Below are positions 16,473 through 25,432 of a DNA stretch of 64,000 nt, piece after piece. Within the stretch, counting starts at the first letter, position 1. Each line of letters opens with the position of its first letter. The notes beneath the pieces are model-generated. The model was not told where the DNA came from. It did not search any database and saw only the letters and a program-made list of their open reading frames with translations. Source of the DNA: Bradyrhizobium sp. Ai1a-2 (lineage in GTDB: Bacteria > Pseudomonadota > Alphaproteobacteria > Rhizobiales > Xanthobacteraceae); NCBI RefSeq assembly GCF_000426245.1, contig NZ_AUEZ01000004.1, positions 62,001-126,000 on the forward strand, read 5' to 3'. The translations under genes and the position numbers were made by a program.

Positions 16473-16916
16473 ATGACTTCTCTCATGAGCGAGAAGGTGC
16501 AGTTGGTCGGCATCATCGATCCCGATGCAAATACGGCTGGCACCTTGACCACTGGTTGGGTTTCGATGGCGGCTTTCGAGGAATTGCTCGCTATCGTTCT
16601 GGCCGGCGACCTCGGCGTCAACGCCACGATCGACGCCAAGCTGCAGCAGGCGCAGGACTCGAGCGGCACCGGCGCCAAGGACGTCACCGGCAAGGCCATC
16701 ACCCAGATGACCCAGGCCGGCACCGACAAGTCGAACAAGCAGGCGCAGATCAACGTCCGCGCCGAGGAGCTCGATCGCACGAACAGCTTCACGCACGTTC
16801 GTTTGTCCATGACAACGGCGGTCGCGACCAGCGATTCCGGTGCCGTTCTGCTAGGCATGTGCCCCCGCTACGCGCCTGGCACGCCGGCGACGTCTGTCAT
16901 CGAAACCATCAAGTGA
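16473..16916 (+). CDS. putative capsid-associated protein, 147 aa
   Basis: MTSLMSEKVQLVGIIDPDAN.. with a Gln/Thr-rich middle and beta-rich C-terminus (SFTHVRLSMTTAVATSDSGAVLL). GGAG is at the start. Its position between capsid and connector genes suggests a decoration or head-completion role, but I recognise no family. Confidence 0.55.
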   Translation: MTSLMSEKVQLVGIIDPDANTAGTLTTGWVSMAAFEELLAIVLAGDLGVNATIDAKLQQAQDSSGTGAKDVTGKAITQMTQAGTDKSNKQAQINVRAEELDRTNSFTHVRLSMTTAVATSDSGAVLLGMCPRYAPGTPATSVIETIK

Positions 16917-16961
16917 TCCTCGCGTTGGGCTGAACTCAGTTCAGCGTGAGCGACGGATCGG

Positions 16962-16983
16962 GGCAGCCCTTTCGAGGGCTGCC
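16962..16983 (+). terminator. strong hairpin, terminator-like
   Basis: A perfect 9-bp stem GGCAGCCCT/AGGGCTGCC is closed by a TTCG tetraloop, without a following T-run. A smaller inverted repeat CTGAACTCAGTTCAG lies just upstream. Confidence 0.5.
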
Positions 16984-17011
16984 AAACCCATTCTTGGCGG
17001 AGTCAGCGAAG

Positions 17012-17590
17012 ATGAGCGACACGGCAAACATTACGTTCGATGAGATGCGAGTCGTCGACGACAACCGGAAGGGCACCCCGGATGAAGTGCGCTTCGAGGA
17101 TGGCAAGTCCTACGACCTTCCATTGCGATCGGCCGATCGGTGGGTGAAGCGGGGCGCGGCGCATTTCACGTCGCCGGAAGATGCTGCGAAAGCGAGGGGC
17201 GCCTCCTCGGATGTTGCCCTCAATCTCCAGGATAGGGATCGGCGCGATCCCAGCGGTACCCGTCGGCAGCCCGAGGCGACCGGCGGCAAGGAAGCCAATG
17301 GCAACGGCGGCAGCGATCTCGGCAAGAAGACCGTGGCGGAGCTGAAGGCTCTCGCCGCCAATCTTGGCGTCGACCTCACTGGCCTGACCACAAAGGCCGA
17401 GATCGTGGCCGCCATCGAGCGTGACGTCCAGATCAAGACGGCAGTCGCCGAAGGCAATTTCGATGACCTCACGGTGGCTGAGCTCCAGAAGGTGGCCGCC
17501 GACCAGAACATCGACCTGACCGGTAAGGCGGAAAAGGCCGATATCATCGAAGCGGTGAAGGCCGGTTACAGCCCGGTTGTCGCTGGCTGA
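17012..17590 (+). CDS. protein with two SAP/Rho-N-like motifs, 192 aa
   Basis: The N-terminal part (ITFDEMRVVDDNRKGTPDEV) is short and beta-rich. After an acidic Gly/Asn linker come two related ~35-residue units, KTVAELKALAANLGVDLTGL and LTVAELQKVAADQNIDLTGK, each followed by an EIVAAIE/DIIEAVK helix. These are helix-extended-loop-helix units like Rho_N/HeH/SAP domains, which bind nucleic acid or proteins. In this position it may contact packaged DNA or the connector. Confidence 0.65.
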   Translation: MSDTANITFDEMRVVDDNRKGTPDEVRFEDGKSYDLPLRSADRWVKRGAAHFTSPEDAAKARGASSDVALNLQDRDRRDPSGTRRQPEATGGKEANGNGGSDLGKKTVAELKALAANLGVDLTGLTTKAEIVAAIERDVQIKTAVAEGNFDDLTVAELQKVAADQNIDLTGKAEKADIIEAVKAGYSPVVAG

Positions 17591-17607
17591 GCCGACCAAG
17601 CGAGCAT

Positions 17608-17635
17608 GCCTGGGGCTTTCTGCCCCGGGCCTTTC
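17608..17635 (+). terminator. intrinsic terminator-like hairpin
   Basis: GCCTGGGGC pairs with GCCCCGGGC around TTTCT, followed by CTTTCT. Lies between the SAP-like gene and the connector gene. Confidence 0.55.
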
Positions 17636-17656
17636 TATCCATAGGAGGTCTCGCGT

Positions 17657-18322
17657 ATGTTTTCGGTCGTGACGGCCGCCACGGACCGGAAATTGACGAC
17701 GCGAGACAACGTCAAGACCGAACTCGGCATCACCGGAAGCGCCGAAGACGCCAAAATCGATCGCTTGATCAATCGGCTTTCGGCGATGGTCTGCGACTAT
17801 ATCGACGTGCCGATGGCCTCAGACGGATCGAAGACGTTGGGCCTCGAGACGCTCGATGAGTATTTCGACCACAGCCCGTGGTATCGGCGCCGTCGCCGGC
17901 AAATCGTCATGGCCCGGCGCCCGGTGACCGAGATTGTGTCGGTGACGATCGGATCTGTCACGGTCGATCCTTCGGATTACGATTTTGACGGTGCGCGCGG
18001 CGAGATGAGGCGGACGGGCGTCCTGCCGCCGCCCAGCCTCGGCTACGCACCTGGTGTCCGAACCGTGGTCCGCTACAAGGCGGGTTGGACGCTGCCGGCG
18101 ACGGCCAATTTCACGTTGCCGCTACCGATCGAGGGCGCGGTCATTGGGCTGCTCAGGGCCGCGCGGTTCGCCGCGGATCGAGATCCGATGGTCAAGTCGG
18201 AATGGACGACTGACATCGAGAAAATCGACTACTGGGTCGGCCAAATCGGGGAGAACGGCGCTTTCCCGCCCGATATCGCCTCGATGCTGGAGATCTATTG
18301 CTACGAGCCGGAGTTCGGATAG
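17657..18322 (+). CDS. head-tail connector protein (gp6-like)
   Basis: The 221-aa product has the adaptor pattern: TTRDNVKTELGITGSAEDAKIDRLINRLSAMVCDYIDVP at the N-terminus, then RPVTEIVSVTIGSVTVDPSDYDFD and VVRYKAGW. Such proteins form the ring below the portal. A full AGGAGGT Shine-Dalgarno lies before ATG 17657. Confidence 0.85.
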   Translation: MFSVVTAATDRKLTTRDNVKTELGITGSAEDAKIDRLINRLSAMVCDYIDVPMASDGSKTLGLETLDEYFDHSPWYRRRRRQIVMARRPVTEIVSVTIGSVTVDPSDYDFDGARGEMRRTGVLPPPSLGYAPGVRTVVRYKAGWTLPATANFTLPLPIEGAVIGLLRAARFAADRDPMVKSEWTTDIEKIDYWVGQIGENGAFPPDIASMLEIYCYEPEFG

Positions 18323-18675
18323 TGGACACGGCAGGTGCAGCTCGTGCGCGGCGAGGCATCCAGCGCCGAGGGCACGTCGTCAGTTTTCGGCGCATGACAA
18401 AGACGACGCCGCAAACCGTTGCAAATCGTGCGGACGTCAAAGTTGTCGCAAAGGGCTATGCGCCTGGTGAACTGGCTCCAGGCATAACCGTCGGCGTTCG
18501 CAAGCTGATCGTTTCGCGTCTTGATCTTGAGGACGCCGGATTCCCGGTACCGCCGGTCAAGGGCGACCGGATATTCTTTGGCGCGAACCTCGACGTCGCG
18601 ACCACGATCGACGCCGTGGACGCCGACCATCGAGAATATCTCGGCTGCTACGATATCACGACATCGGGCGCCTGA
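18322..18675 (+). CDS. putative head-closure/neck protein, 117 aa
   Basis: I place the start at GTG 18322, which overlaps the upstream TAG by one base. After a basic stretch the protein has VKVVAKGYAPGELAPGITVGVRKLIVSR and PPVKGDRIFF, a beta-barrel-like pattern seen in head-closure proteins. Its stop overlaps the next ATG. Assignment rests on gene order. Confidence 0.6.
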   Translation: MDTAGAARARRGIQRRGHVVSFRRMTKTTPQTVANRADVKVVAKGYAPGELAPGITVGVRKLIVSRLDLEDAGFPVPPVKGDRIFFGANLDVATTIDAVDADHREYLGCYDITTSGA

Positions 18676-19328
18676 TGGCGCGGATATCGACCTTCGCCAA
18701 GGATCTTCAACTCGCCACCGCCGGCATCGCGCCGGAGAACATCGCCCGGGAATTGGCCGCCTTCGCGAAGAGCGAGCTCGCAAAGGCCATCGCGGACGGC
18801 GAGGGGTCAGAGCGATATGACCGCTATGTCAACGGCGTGCTCGGAGCCGTGGAAGAGACGGTCGTGCCGCCGGGCCCGATCCTCTACGTCTTCCAGTGGT
18901 GGCGCGAGATCATCGAATTTGCGCTGCAGTCCGCAGTTGAGCGATCGCCGGAGAAGTCGGGCGACTACAAGAAGTCTTGGTTCATCATGACGCCCGGTGG
19001 CGTCATCAAGAGCTTCGACGAGATCCCGATCAACTCGACGGTGATCTTGACCAACAATCAGCCCTACAGCCGAAAGATCGACGTCGGGCACATGCGGATG
19101 TCGGTGCCGCCAGGCGTCATCGAAGACGTCCGCAAGATGGTGATGGCGAGGTTCGGAAACTTCGTCACGGCCAAGCGGACGCTGATCCCGCTACCAGGCG
19201 GCTACATCCTCAAGGGGCGTTTCCGGCGCGGTTATCGGCCGTACGCCCGCACAAAGTTGCGGCCGGACACCCAGGCCGGCGCGCAGATGACCTATCCGGC
19301 GTTGGTCATGTCGATGAAGGAGATCTGA
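18675..19328 (+). CDS. neck / HK97 gp10-like protein, 217 aa
   Basis: It starts at an ATG overlapping the previous TGA. Features are ALQSAVERSPEKSGDYKKSWFIM and INSTVILTNNQPYSRKIDVGHM, as in HK97 gp10-type neck proteins where a basic helix precedes a beta sheet. It lies between head closure and tail terminator, which fits. Confidence 0.7.
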   Translation: MARISTFAKDLQLATAGIAPENIARELAAFAKSELAKAIADGEGSERYDRYVNGVLGAVEETVVPPGPILYVFQWWREIIEFALQSAVERSPEKSGDYKKSWFIMTPGGVIKSFDEIPINSTVILTNNQPYSRKIDVGHMRMSVPPGVIEDVRKMVMARFGNFVTAKRTLIPLPGGYILKGRFRRGYRPYARTKLRPDTQAGAQMTYPALVMSMKEI

Positions 19329-19801
19329 TGGCCCTGCCGTACGATCCCGTGTTCGACGCGATCCGCGAATATCTCGGGTACACGGATCTCGAGACAGGGG
19401 AGTGGGTGCCAGGCAACTGGGACGCCTCGCTAGCGCCACTCGTCTACGAGAACGACAGCGATGGCCCGCCAACTGGCGAAGTCTCAAATTGGGTGCTCGT
19501 AGTCTTGGACTCGACCTTGTACGGCCAGCAATCGATCGGCGCCGGCGAGGACCAGGCCGCCAACCGCTGGGATGAAGACGGCACGCTTTGGTTTCACGTC
19601 TTCACGCCGCGCGGCAGCGGTTCGCGAGAGGCGCGTCGGATCGCGAAGGGGCTCGCGAATATGTTTCGCGGCGCCACGATGCTCAATGGCCGGCTCGAGT
19701 TCATGGATGCTGACATGGGCGCCAGCGATCCCGGCAAAGAGAACGCCAATTATTACCTGCGCTCGGTCAGCATCGACTGGCGCGTCATCGACGCAGAATA
19801 G
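19328..19801 (+). CDS. putative tail terminator, 157 aa
   Basis: Begins at an ATG overlapping the stop upstream. LPYDPVFDAIREYLGYT, EDGTLWFHVFTPRGSGSREARRIAKGLANMFRG and VSIDWRVIDAE fit DUF4128/tail-terminator proteins, which cap the tail tube and bind the head. Confidence 0.7.
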   Translation: MALPYDPVFDAIREYLGYTDLETGEWVPGNWDASLAPLVYENDSDGPPTGEVSNWVLVVLDSTLYGQQSIGAGEDQAANRWDEDGTLWFHVFTPRGSGSREARRIAKGLANMFRGATMLNGRLEFMDADMGASDPGKENANYYLRSVSIDWRVIDAE

Positions 19802-19812
19802 GGAGGTCCGTG

Positions 19813-20064
19813 ATGGACTACGACGTCTTGAAGCCATTCAACACCGTGAACCGTCGATTCAAGCCGGCCGCAGATGCGGATGCGGCGAGCGCGGCCGGTG
19901 GCAACATCGTCTTGGATACCGACGATCTCACGCCGCACACCATCGAGACCCTGGAGAAGCGCGGGTTCATCAAGGCCAGGACGGCAAAGCCACCCGTTGC
20001 CCCGCCGGCGAACAAGCTGGCGACTGCTGCCATCGAGCCGGGCCCAGCCACCTCCGAAAAATAG
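19813..20064 (+). CDS. hypothetical protein, 83 aa
   Basis: GGAGG six bases before the ATG at 19813 decides the start over GTG 19810. MDYDVLKPFNTVNRRFKPAA then LTPHTIETLEKRGFIKA, a short head/tail-region protein of the 'mu-like FluMu' type in which a LxxxTIxxLxxRGFIK helix recurs. No firm function. Confidence 0.55.
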   Translation: MDYDVLKPFNTVNRRFKPAADADAASAAGGNIVLDTDDLTPHTIETLEKRGFIKARTAKPPVAPPANKLATAAIEPGPATSEK

Positions 20065-20090
20065 TCCGCCCTCAAATCCTGACCTCACGC

Positions 20091-20112
20091 AAGGCGCCTC
20101 TGGCGCTTTTTT
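20091..20112 (+). terminator. intrinsic terminator
   Basis: AGGCGCC/GGCGCTT stem with TCT loop followed by T-run, immediately upstream of the tail-tube gene. Confidence 0.7.
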
Positions 20113-20127
20113 CTTTGGGAGAAAGCC

Positions 20128-21615
20128 GTGACTTCATCCAACCGCACGCAAGTAGCCCTTGTCCGGGAGAGCACGCCGGGAGTCACGCCCACCACACCGC
20201 GTATGCGCAAGGTGAGGATCACGGGCGAGTCGCTGCAGTTCGCGCCGACCTATGTCGACTCCGAAGAAATCCGGGACGACCGCATGCTCGGCGACCCGAT
20301 CAAGACCAACCAGTCTTCATCGGGCGGCCTCAACTTCGAGCTCTCCTACCCGGACGATCTCTCTCCATTGTCTGAGCTCATCATGTCGGCGTTCGAGAAT
20401 GCATGGGTGAACACCCCGCAGTTCTTCAACGACGGCACCCCGGATAGCGTCATCACCGACGCCGGCACTGCGGCGAATACCTATGCGGTGACGGCGGGCG
20501 GCGCCGCGGTGAAGCAGGGCCATCTGGTTCGGGCCACCGGTTTCACGAATGCGGCCAACAACCAGATCTTCCCGGTTGCCTCGTCGACCTCGGGTACCAT
20601 CGTCGGTACGGCCATCGGTTTGACTGCGGAGACCGCACCTCCCGGCACCGCGAAGTTGAAGGTGGTCGGATTTGCTGGCGCCTCCGGCGACATCACGGCG
20701 CTCGCGGACGGTCTCGGCTCGACCACGCTCGATTTCACGACGTTGGGGCTCGTTCCCGGCCAGTGGGTCAAGGTCGGTGGTTCGGCAGCCGCGTCGCAAT
20801 TTGCCTTCCTCATCACTGCCGGCGCCAAGGCACGCGCTGCGGCGTTCGCCCGCATCACGGCGATCGCCGCCCACAAGCTGACCCTCGACAACCTGCCGTC
20901 AGGCTGGACCACCGATACCGGTACCGGCAAGACGATCTGGGTATTCGTCGGCGACCAGATCAAGAACGGCGTCACGCCGAATTCAGTGACGATCGAGCGT
21001 GGCTTCCTCGCCCAACCGATCCCGTCGTACATCGTCAACCTCGGCATGCGCGTGAACACGTTCAATATCGAGATGACGAGCGGCGACAAGCTGAAGGGAA
21101 CAGCTGCGTTCATGGGTCTCGGCGGAGGCATCGGCACCACCGCACTAGACGCTTCTCCTGATGCGGTCACGACCGGCGTCGTCATGGCGGCCAACGCCAA
21201 CGTCGGCCGTCTCGGCGTCAACCAGATCCAACTCGGCGCCCCGAACTGGGCGAAGGGATTCACCGTCCAGATCAACAACAACCTTCGCGCTCTGGACGCC
21301 GTCGACTCCGACGTTCCAGTCGGCATCAACGACGGCGAGTGCACCGTGACCGGCAACATGAGCACGTACTTCGGCAGCAAAGACGAGGTCGAGGCATTCT
21401 ACAACGGCACGCCGCGGGGGATAAACTCCCGCGTCGCAAAAAACGGCCAAGCGCTGATCTTCCAGGTGCCGCGCGCCACCTATCGCGGTGGCGGCAATCC
21501 GCAGGCGACCGCGAAGAACACGGACGTCATGGCGAACTTCGACTACCAGGCCAGCCAGGATGTCCTCACGAACGCGCACGTCCTCCTCGACCGCTTCGAG
21601 TATTTCGAGGCGTGA
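20128..21615 (+). CDS. major tail tube protein
   Basis: A 495-aa protein starting at GTG 20128 after GGGAGAAA. The N-terminus (QVALVRESTPGVTPTTPRMRKVRITGESLQF) and DRMLGDPIKTNQSSSGGLNFELSY are characteristic of tail tube proteins, and repeated beta domains (DITALADGLGSTTLDFTTLGLVPGQWVKVGG) look like inserted Ig-like modules. It would polymerise along the tape measure. Confidence 0.85.
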   Translation: MTSSNRTQVALVRESTPGVTPTTPRMRKVRITGESLQFAPTYVDSEEIRDDRMLGDPIKTNQSSSGGLNFELSYPDDLSPLSELIMSAFENAWVNTPQFFNDGTPDSVITDAGTAANTYAVTAGGAAVKQGHLVRATGFTNAANNQIFPVASSTSGTIVGTAIGLTAETAPPGTAKLKVVGFAGASGDITALADGLGSTTLDFTTLGLVPGQWVKVGGSAAASQFAFLITAGAKARAAAFARITAIAAHKLTLDNLPSGWTTDTGTGKTIWVFVGDQIKNGVTPNSVTIERGFLAQPIPSYIVNLGMRVNTFNIEMTSGDKLKGTAAFMGLGGGIGTTALDASPDAVTTGVVMAANANVGRLGVNQIQLGAPNWAKGFTVQINNNLRALDAVDSDVPVGINDGECTVTGNMSTYFGSKDEVEAFYNGTPRGINSRVAKNGQALIFQVPRATYRGGGNPQATAKNTDVMANFDYQASQDVLTNAHVLLDRFEYFEA

Positions 21616-21650
21616 GAAGCGAAGCATCTCTGGCGCAGTGAGGAGGGGCA

Positions 21651-21980
21651 ATGAGCGTGTTTTCTGGCGTCATCGCAAACGGCGGATCGATTTCGGGCGC
21701 GATCCCGATCGGCGACAAGGTCATCACTGGAATCGTGATGCCGGCAGGTTGGGACGCGGCCGCGCTGACCTTCCAGGTCAGCATTGATGGTGGCGTCAAT
21801 TGGTCGAACCTCTTCGACTCGAGCGGAAACGAGGTCGCCTTTCAGGCGGCGGCATCTCGGTTCATCGCGGTCGACCCGACGCTCTGGATCGGCATCAACC
21901 ACATCAAGATTCGGTCCGGCACGGCGGCTGCCGCGGTGAATCAGAATGCCGAAAGATCTGTTCGTCTGGTTGGTCAATGA
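21651..21980 (+). CDS. small tail-associated beta protein, 109 aa
   Basis: MSVFSGVIANGGSISGAIPI.. WDAAALTFQVSIDGGVNWSNLFD.. is a compact beta-sandwich-like sequence. GAGGAGGGG precedes the ATG. Its TGA overlaps the start of the spike-like gene, so the two are coupled; a decoration role is plausible. Confidence 0.6.
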   Translation: MSVFSGVIANGGSISGAIPIGDKVITGIVMPAGWDAAALTFQVSIDGGVNWSNLFDSSGNEVAFQAAASRFIAVDPTLWIGINHIKIRSGTAAAAVNQNAERSVRLVGQ

Positions 21981-23314
21981 CGAAGGTGCCGCGCACTCGC
22001 CGCGAACTGCTTAAGCCGCGAGGACGACTGATCCTTGGGAGAGTGGACGTCCCGCCATGGGTGCTGCGCGCTGGCGGGGCCGCGGCGGCTGTCGATCTGG
22101 ATCTAGCCGGGGGCCGATATTTCGGGGGTGTGCTGGCCGACCTGCTTTCGTGCTCGCGGGCTTCGACGGGATATGCACAGACGAGCGCCGGGGTCTTGGT
22201 GCCGTTTGCGAACAATGTAATGCGCATCACTGATCTCGGTTGCCTGATCGAAGAGAGCCGAACAAACCTGATGCTGCAAAACCAGTCGGCCACAGCGGCA
22301 GCTTGGAATGCGCAAAATCTAAATCGGACCGACAACGCAGCCATCGCTCCCGATAGCACCATGACGGCATCGCTGGTCGCTCGCACCAGCACCGCAGCGA
22401 ACTGCTATTTTCAAAGCAACATCGCGGTTACAGCCACGGCTGGTGCTACCTATACGGTCTCGCGTTACGTCAAGAAAAGTACGGTTGATGGCTTTTTCGG
22501 CCTCCGCATCCAAGGAACTTATCCGGTCAGGGCAGACGCGGTTTTCAACCTGAACAACGGAACCATCGTCGGTACGGCGGTCACCACCTTTTCAGGGCAA
22601 AGCGCCACAATCACGCCTTTGGCGAATGGGTGGTATTTCGTGACACTGACCGCCACCCTCGATGCCGGCACCACAGCGATCCGCGTCGTGAATGGCCCAG
22701 CGAGCGGATCAAGCGTTAGCTCGTGGGAAGGCTCCAGTGCGACGCTTTCCGACGCTCATGTTTGGGGCGGCAACCTCGAACTTGGTGCATTTGCCACGTC
22801 CACGATCCCGACCACGACAACGAGCGCGGTTCGCGTGGCGGACCAAGTTTCGGTCAGCGGGGCGCTCGCCGCGCTGCTGTTCTCCACGTTGGGTTATGCC
22901 TTTGCGGCCAAATTGAAGATGCCAACCCCACTCAATGTTGGGAATAACAACTATGTGTTGGCCGTGAGTGACGGGACGCTCAACAATCGGATTTCCAACT
23001 TCGTTGTCGGTAGCAGCGGCAATGGTTCCTATCGCCATATTGTCGCCGGCGCAGCCACCAACCCGCTCGATAGATCAGCGTCGTTCCCAGCCGGGACAGC
23101 GCACACTTTCGGACGGTCTGTCAGCAATGTGAGTGACACGAGTTACGTTGATGGCATTGCGGGCGCGGCCGTAGGCCAGACGGCGATGCCGACCGTCAAT
23201 CAGGGCTACCTCGGATCAAATGAGACCGGAAATGCCTCGTTCTTCAATGGCTATATTCCGCGCGTTTCGTTTTGGTCCAATGCCGTGAATCTATCCGGCG
23301 TGACTGTTCCGTAG
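21977..23314 (+). CDS. spike/fibre-like protein with carbohydrate-binding-type domains
   Basis: The 445-aa product contains SCSRASTGYAQTSAGVLVPF and GCLIEESRTNLMLQNQ, a sequence pair found in 'phage head spike fibre' type proteins, followed by two beta-sandwich domains (GATYTVSRYVKKSTVDGFFGLRI; GYLGSNETGNASFFNGYIPRV) resembling LamG/CBM folds. It probably binds host surface glycans. It begins at an ATG that overlaps the upstream stop. Confidence 0.75.
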   Translation: MTKVPRTRRELLKPRGRLILGRVDVPPWVLRAGGAAAAVDLDLAGGRYFGGVLADLLSCSRASTGYAQTSAGVLVPFANNVMRITDLGCLIEESRTNLMLQNQSATAAAWNAQNLNRTDNAAIAPDSTMTASLVARTSTAANCYFQSNIAVTATAGATYTVSRYVKKSTVDGFFGLRIQGTYPVRADAVFNLNNGTIVGTAVTTFSGQSATITPLANGWYFVTLTATLDAGTTAIRVVNGPASGSSVSSWEGSSATLSDAHVWGGNLELGAFATSTIPTTTTSAVRVADQVSVSGALAALLFSTLGYAFAAKLKMPTPLNVGNNNYVLAVSDGTLNNRISNFVVGSSGNGSYRHIVAGAATNPLDRSASFPAGTAHTFGRSVSNVSDTSYVDGIAGAAVGQTAMPTVNQGYLGSNETGNASFFNGYIPRVSFWSNAVNLSGVTVP

Positions 23315-23324
23315 GAGATGACAA

Positions 23325-23720
23325 ATGAAAACGAAGCTTCATTTGATGCAGTTTGACAGCGAGCAGATCGCGCGAAGCGATTTGGTCGTTGGTGAGTATT
23401 ATTTTCCAGAGCAGGAACAGGGCGGCGATATCATCCCTGGCACTTGGGACCCAAGTCGTACGTTTCCGAACACGTTGGTCTTCATCACGCAAGACGCTCA
23501 AAGCGGCTTCTGGATCATAATCGCGGTCGATGACAGCAACACGTCGCTTGCACAGCACGCGAATTGCCGTCTCGCTTGGGACAATCTGAGCGCCGTGATC
23601 CTCGGCGGCACCTACACCGGCAACGATATGTCGGCGCTCTACGTCTCCCCCGTGCCAGCAGGCGCATACAATCCTTGGAACGGCCAGCCGCCTGCGCCGC
23701 CAGAACAGCCCGCGCAGTAG
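23325..23720 (+). CDS. hypothetical fibre-associated protein, 131 aa
   Basis: GGAG precedes MKTKLHLMQFDSEQIARSD. It has an aromatic centre (SGFWIIIAVDDS) and a Pro-rich C-terminus. It lies 10 nt behind the spike gene and so may be a chaperone or accessory; no family recognised. Confidence 0.55.
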   Translation: MKTKLHLMQFDSEQIARSDLVVGEYYFPEQEQGGDIIPGTWDPSRTFPNTLVFITQDAQSGFWIIIAVDDSNTSLAQHANCRLAWDNLSAVILGGTYTGNDMSALYVSPVPAGAYNPWNGQPPAPPEQPAQ

Positions 23721-23847
23721 TTCACACTCTGAGCGTTCTCTGCACCTTATCAAAGCTTCGTTGACCTTGGCGCGGTCGCGGCGATCTTCTTGAATTTGTG
23801 GCAAAAGCATGGAATAAACCCTCAGCTTCCCAAAGTATGAGAATACC

Positions 23848-24639
23848 ATGGCAGAGAGCCTAGCCCCGATCGACGCTTGTATCTTCGAGTCTCCCAATCC
23901 CCAATTCGCAATTGATCTGATCGAGGGCTGGACATCGGCTTTCCCCTCAGAAGCAAAGGTCACTGCCGGAACCGTCAATTTGTTCGCGGATGACCGTGCA
24001 AAGTGGGCGTTCACCAAAATCCGCGCCGATGGACGGGCTGGTGTGGAGGGGATGGACGTTCTGGAGCTCGGGCCGCTGGAGGGCGCACATACCTATATGC
24101 TTCAGCAGGCTGGGGCTAAGTGCATCACCGCGATTGAGGCCAACAAGCGCCTGTTTATGAAATGCCTTATAACGAAGGAGGTTCTGGGCATGGACCGCAC
24201 CAAGTTCATGCTTGGTGATTTTATGCCCTGGCTTGGAACGACGAATCGCAGGTTCGATCTTGTATGGTGTACTGGCGTACTTTATCACATGCCAGAGCCG
24301 CTCAAGCTATTGCATGCGGTAAGCAAGGTCACTGACCGTGTGCACATCTGGACCCATTATGTCGATGAGGCTGGGTTAGATCAGCCGTGGGCGTCGCCAA
24401 TCATCGCGCCAGATGATCGAAATTTCATGGGTCGAACTGTCAGGCACTACCGCAGGAGCTATCACGACGCAGCGAAGAGCAAGACCTACTGCGGCGGCGT
24501 GTACAATGAGGCTTCGTGGATCACCAAAGGTGATATCCTCAAACAACTTGAAATAGATGGATTCAAGTCTATCGATATCGCCTTCGACACGCATGACAAT
24601 CCCAACGGTCCCTGCTTTGCGCTAGTCGCCCAAAGATAG
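23848..24639 (+). CDS. class I SAM-dependent methyltransferase, 263 aa
   Basis: AdoMet motif VLELGPLEGAHTYML near residue 71, acidic loop residue in AIEANKR, and FDLVWCTGVLYHMPEP as motif IV/post-IV. The layout resembles small-molecule or glycan methyltransferases, not DNA enzymes (no NPPY). It sits between tail tube and tail chaperone genes, is less GC-rich than they are, and has its own terminator: typical of a moron. Substrate unknown; a surface glycan or tail modification is possible. Confidence 0.8.
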   Translation: MAESLAPIDACIFESPNPQFAIDLIEGWTSAFPSEAKVTAGTVNLFADDRAKWAFTKIRADGRAGVEGMDVLELGPLEGAHTYMLQQAGAKCITAIEANKRLFMKCLITKEVLGMDRTKFMLGDFMPWLGTTNRRFDLVWCTGVLYHMPEPLKLLHAVSKVTDRVHIWTHYVDEAGLDQPWASPIIAPDDRNFMGRTVRHYRRSYHDAAKSKTYCGGVYNEASWITKGDILKQLEIDGFKSIDIAFDTHDNPNGPCFALVAQR

Positions 24640-24663
24640 GCATATCGAAACAGATCTGTCACA

Positions 24664-24684
24664 AAGCCGCCTTCGGGCGGCTTC
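24664..24684 (+). terminator. intrinsic terminator after the methyltransferase gene
   Basis: AAGCCGCC-TTCG-GGCGGCTT, a 6-8 bp stem with a TTCG loop. Confidence 0.7.
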
Positions 24685-24939
24685 GTCATTGGAGCCCCTT
24701 CGACGCCAGGGCTGATCCCGATGTCTTTCGGACTGCGGCGACCCACAGCGACCTTTCGATCACGCAAGGACTAAAATTGCGGCTGCGAATTGGCCCGCAG
24801 TTCGTCCGTGATGGTGGCTCGCACGAAGAGCCGCGACGGTTGGCGGCTGCCGCATAAGTCAAGTACCCGAGTTACCCGCAGGTCTGGGCCGGTCGGTGCC
24901 GGCAGAGGATTGGTGTCCTCGTGACCTCGGGATTTCACC

Positions 24940-24963
24940 GCCCGGCGCCCCGCCGGGCTTTCC
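24940..24963 (+). terminator. second terminator-like hairpin before the tail chaperone
   Basis: GCCCGGCG-CCC-CGCCGGGC followed by TTTCCC. The 300 bases 24685-24988 otherwise show no gene I can support. Confidence 0.55.
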
Positions 24964-24988
24964 CTTGATCCCAAGGTGACACCAAACC

Positions 24989-25432
24989 ATGACTGAATCG
25001 CAGAAGACTTCATCTGTTCGTAGAGTCAAACTGTCTTCGCTCAAGTCCGACAGCCAAAAGGAGCGCGAAGGAGATTGGATCCCGGCGCTCGACATCGACC
25101 CGGACATCAAGTGGTTTGTCCGATCGACGAATTACGCACCGTTTAAAATTGCTCGCGACGCCCATGCATCGAAACTCGCGCGCAGGCACGGCGACAACGT
25201 CCCCGACGACGTCATGGCTGACGTCTATGGCAAGCTCGCCGTCGAGCACCTCCTCCTCGGTTGGCAGGGCCTTGTCGACGATGACGAGCGGGACATCGAA
25301 TTCAGCCCTGAGCGTGCGAAGGAGATCCTAACCGATCCGGAATATCGGGCGGTCCGTGGGTCGGTCTACCTGGCAGCAACGAAGGTCGGCCGCGAAGAGG
25401 TCGAGTTCGTCGAGGCCGGCACAAAAAACTGA
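24989..25432 (+). CDS. tail assembly chaperone (gpG-like)
   Basis: A 147-aa acidic protein directly upstream of the tape measure gene, the standard place for tail chaperones. It contains RDAHASKLARRHGDNVPDDVM and DERDIEFSPERAKEILTDPEYRAVRG, as in G-type chaperones. Its last codons ACA AAA AAC TGA contain the slippery heptamer A AAA AAC, which would produce the longer GT form in a fraction of translations. Confidence 0.82.
   Translation: MTESQKTSSVRRVKLSSLKSDSQKEREGDWIPALDIDPDIKWFVRSTNYAPFKIARDAHASKLARRHGDNVPDDVMADVYGKLAVEHLLLGWQGLVDDDERDIEFSPERAKEILTDPEYRAVRGSVYLAATKVGREEVEFVEAGTKN
25423..25429 (+). promoter_or_regulatory. -1 ribosomal frameshift slippery site
   Basis: A-AAA-AAC in the gpG reading frame, directly before the gpG stop TGA (25430-25432). 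Slipping back one base continues into a 133-codon open frame. The reading-frame geometry (frame 2 to frame 1) is exactly -1. Confidence 0.85.
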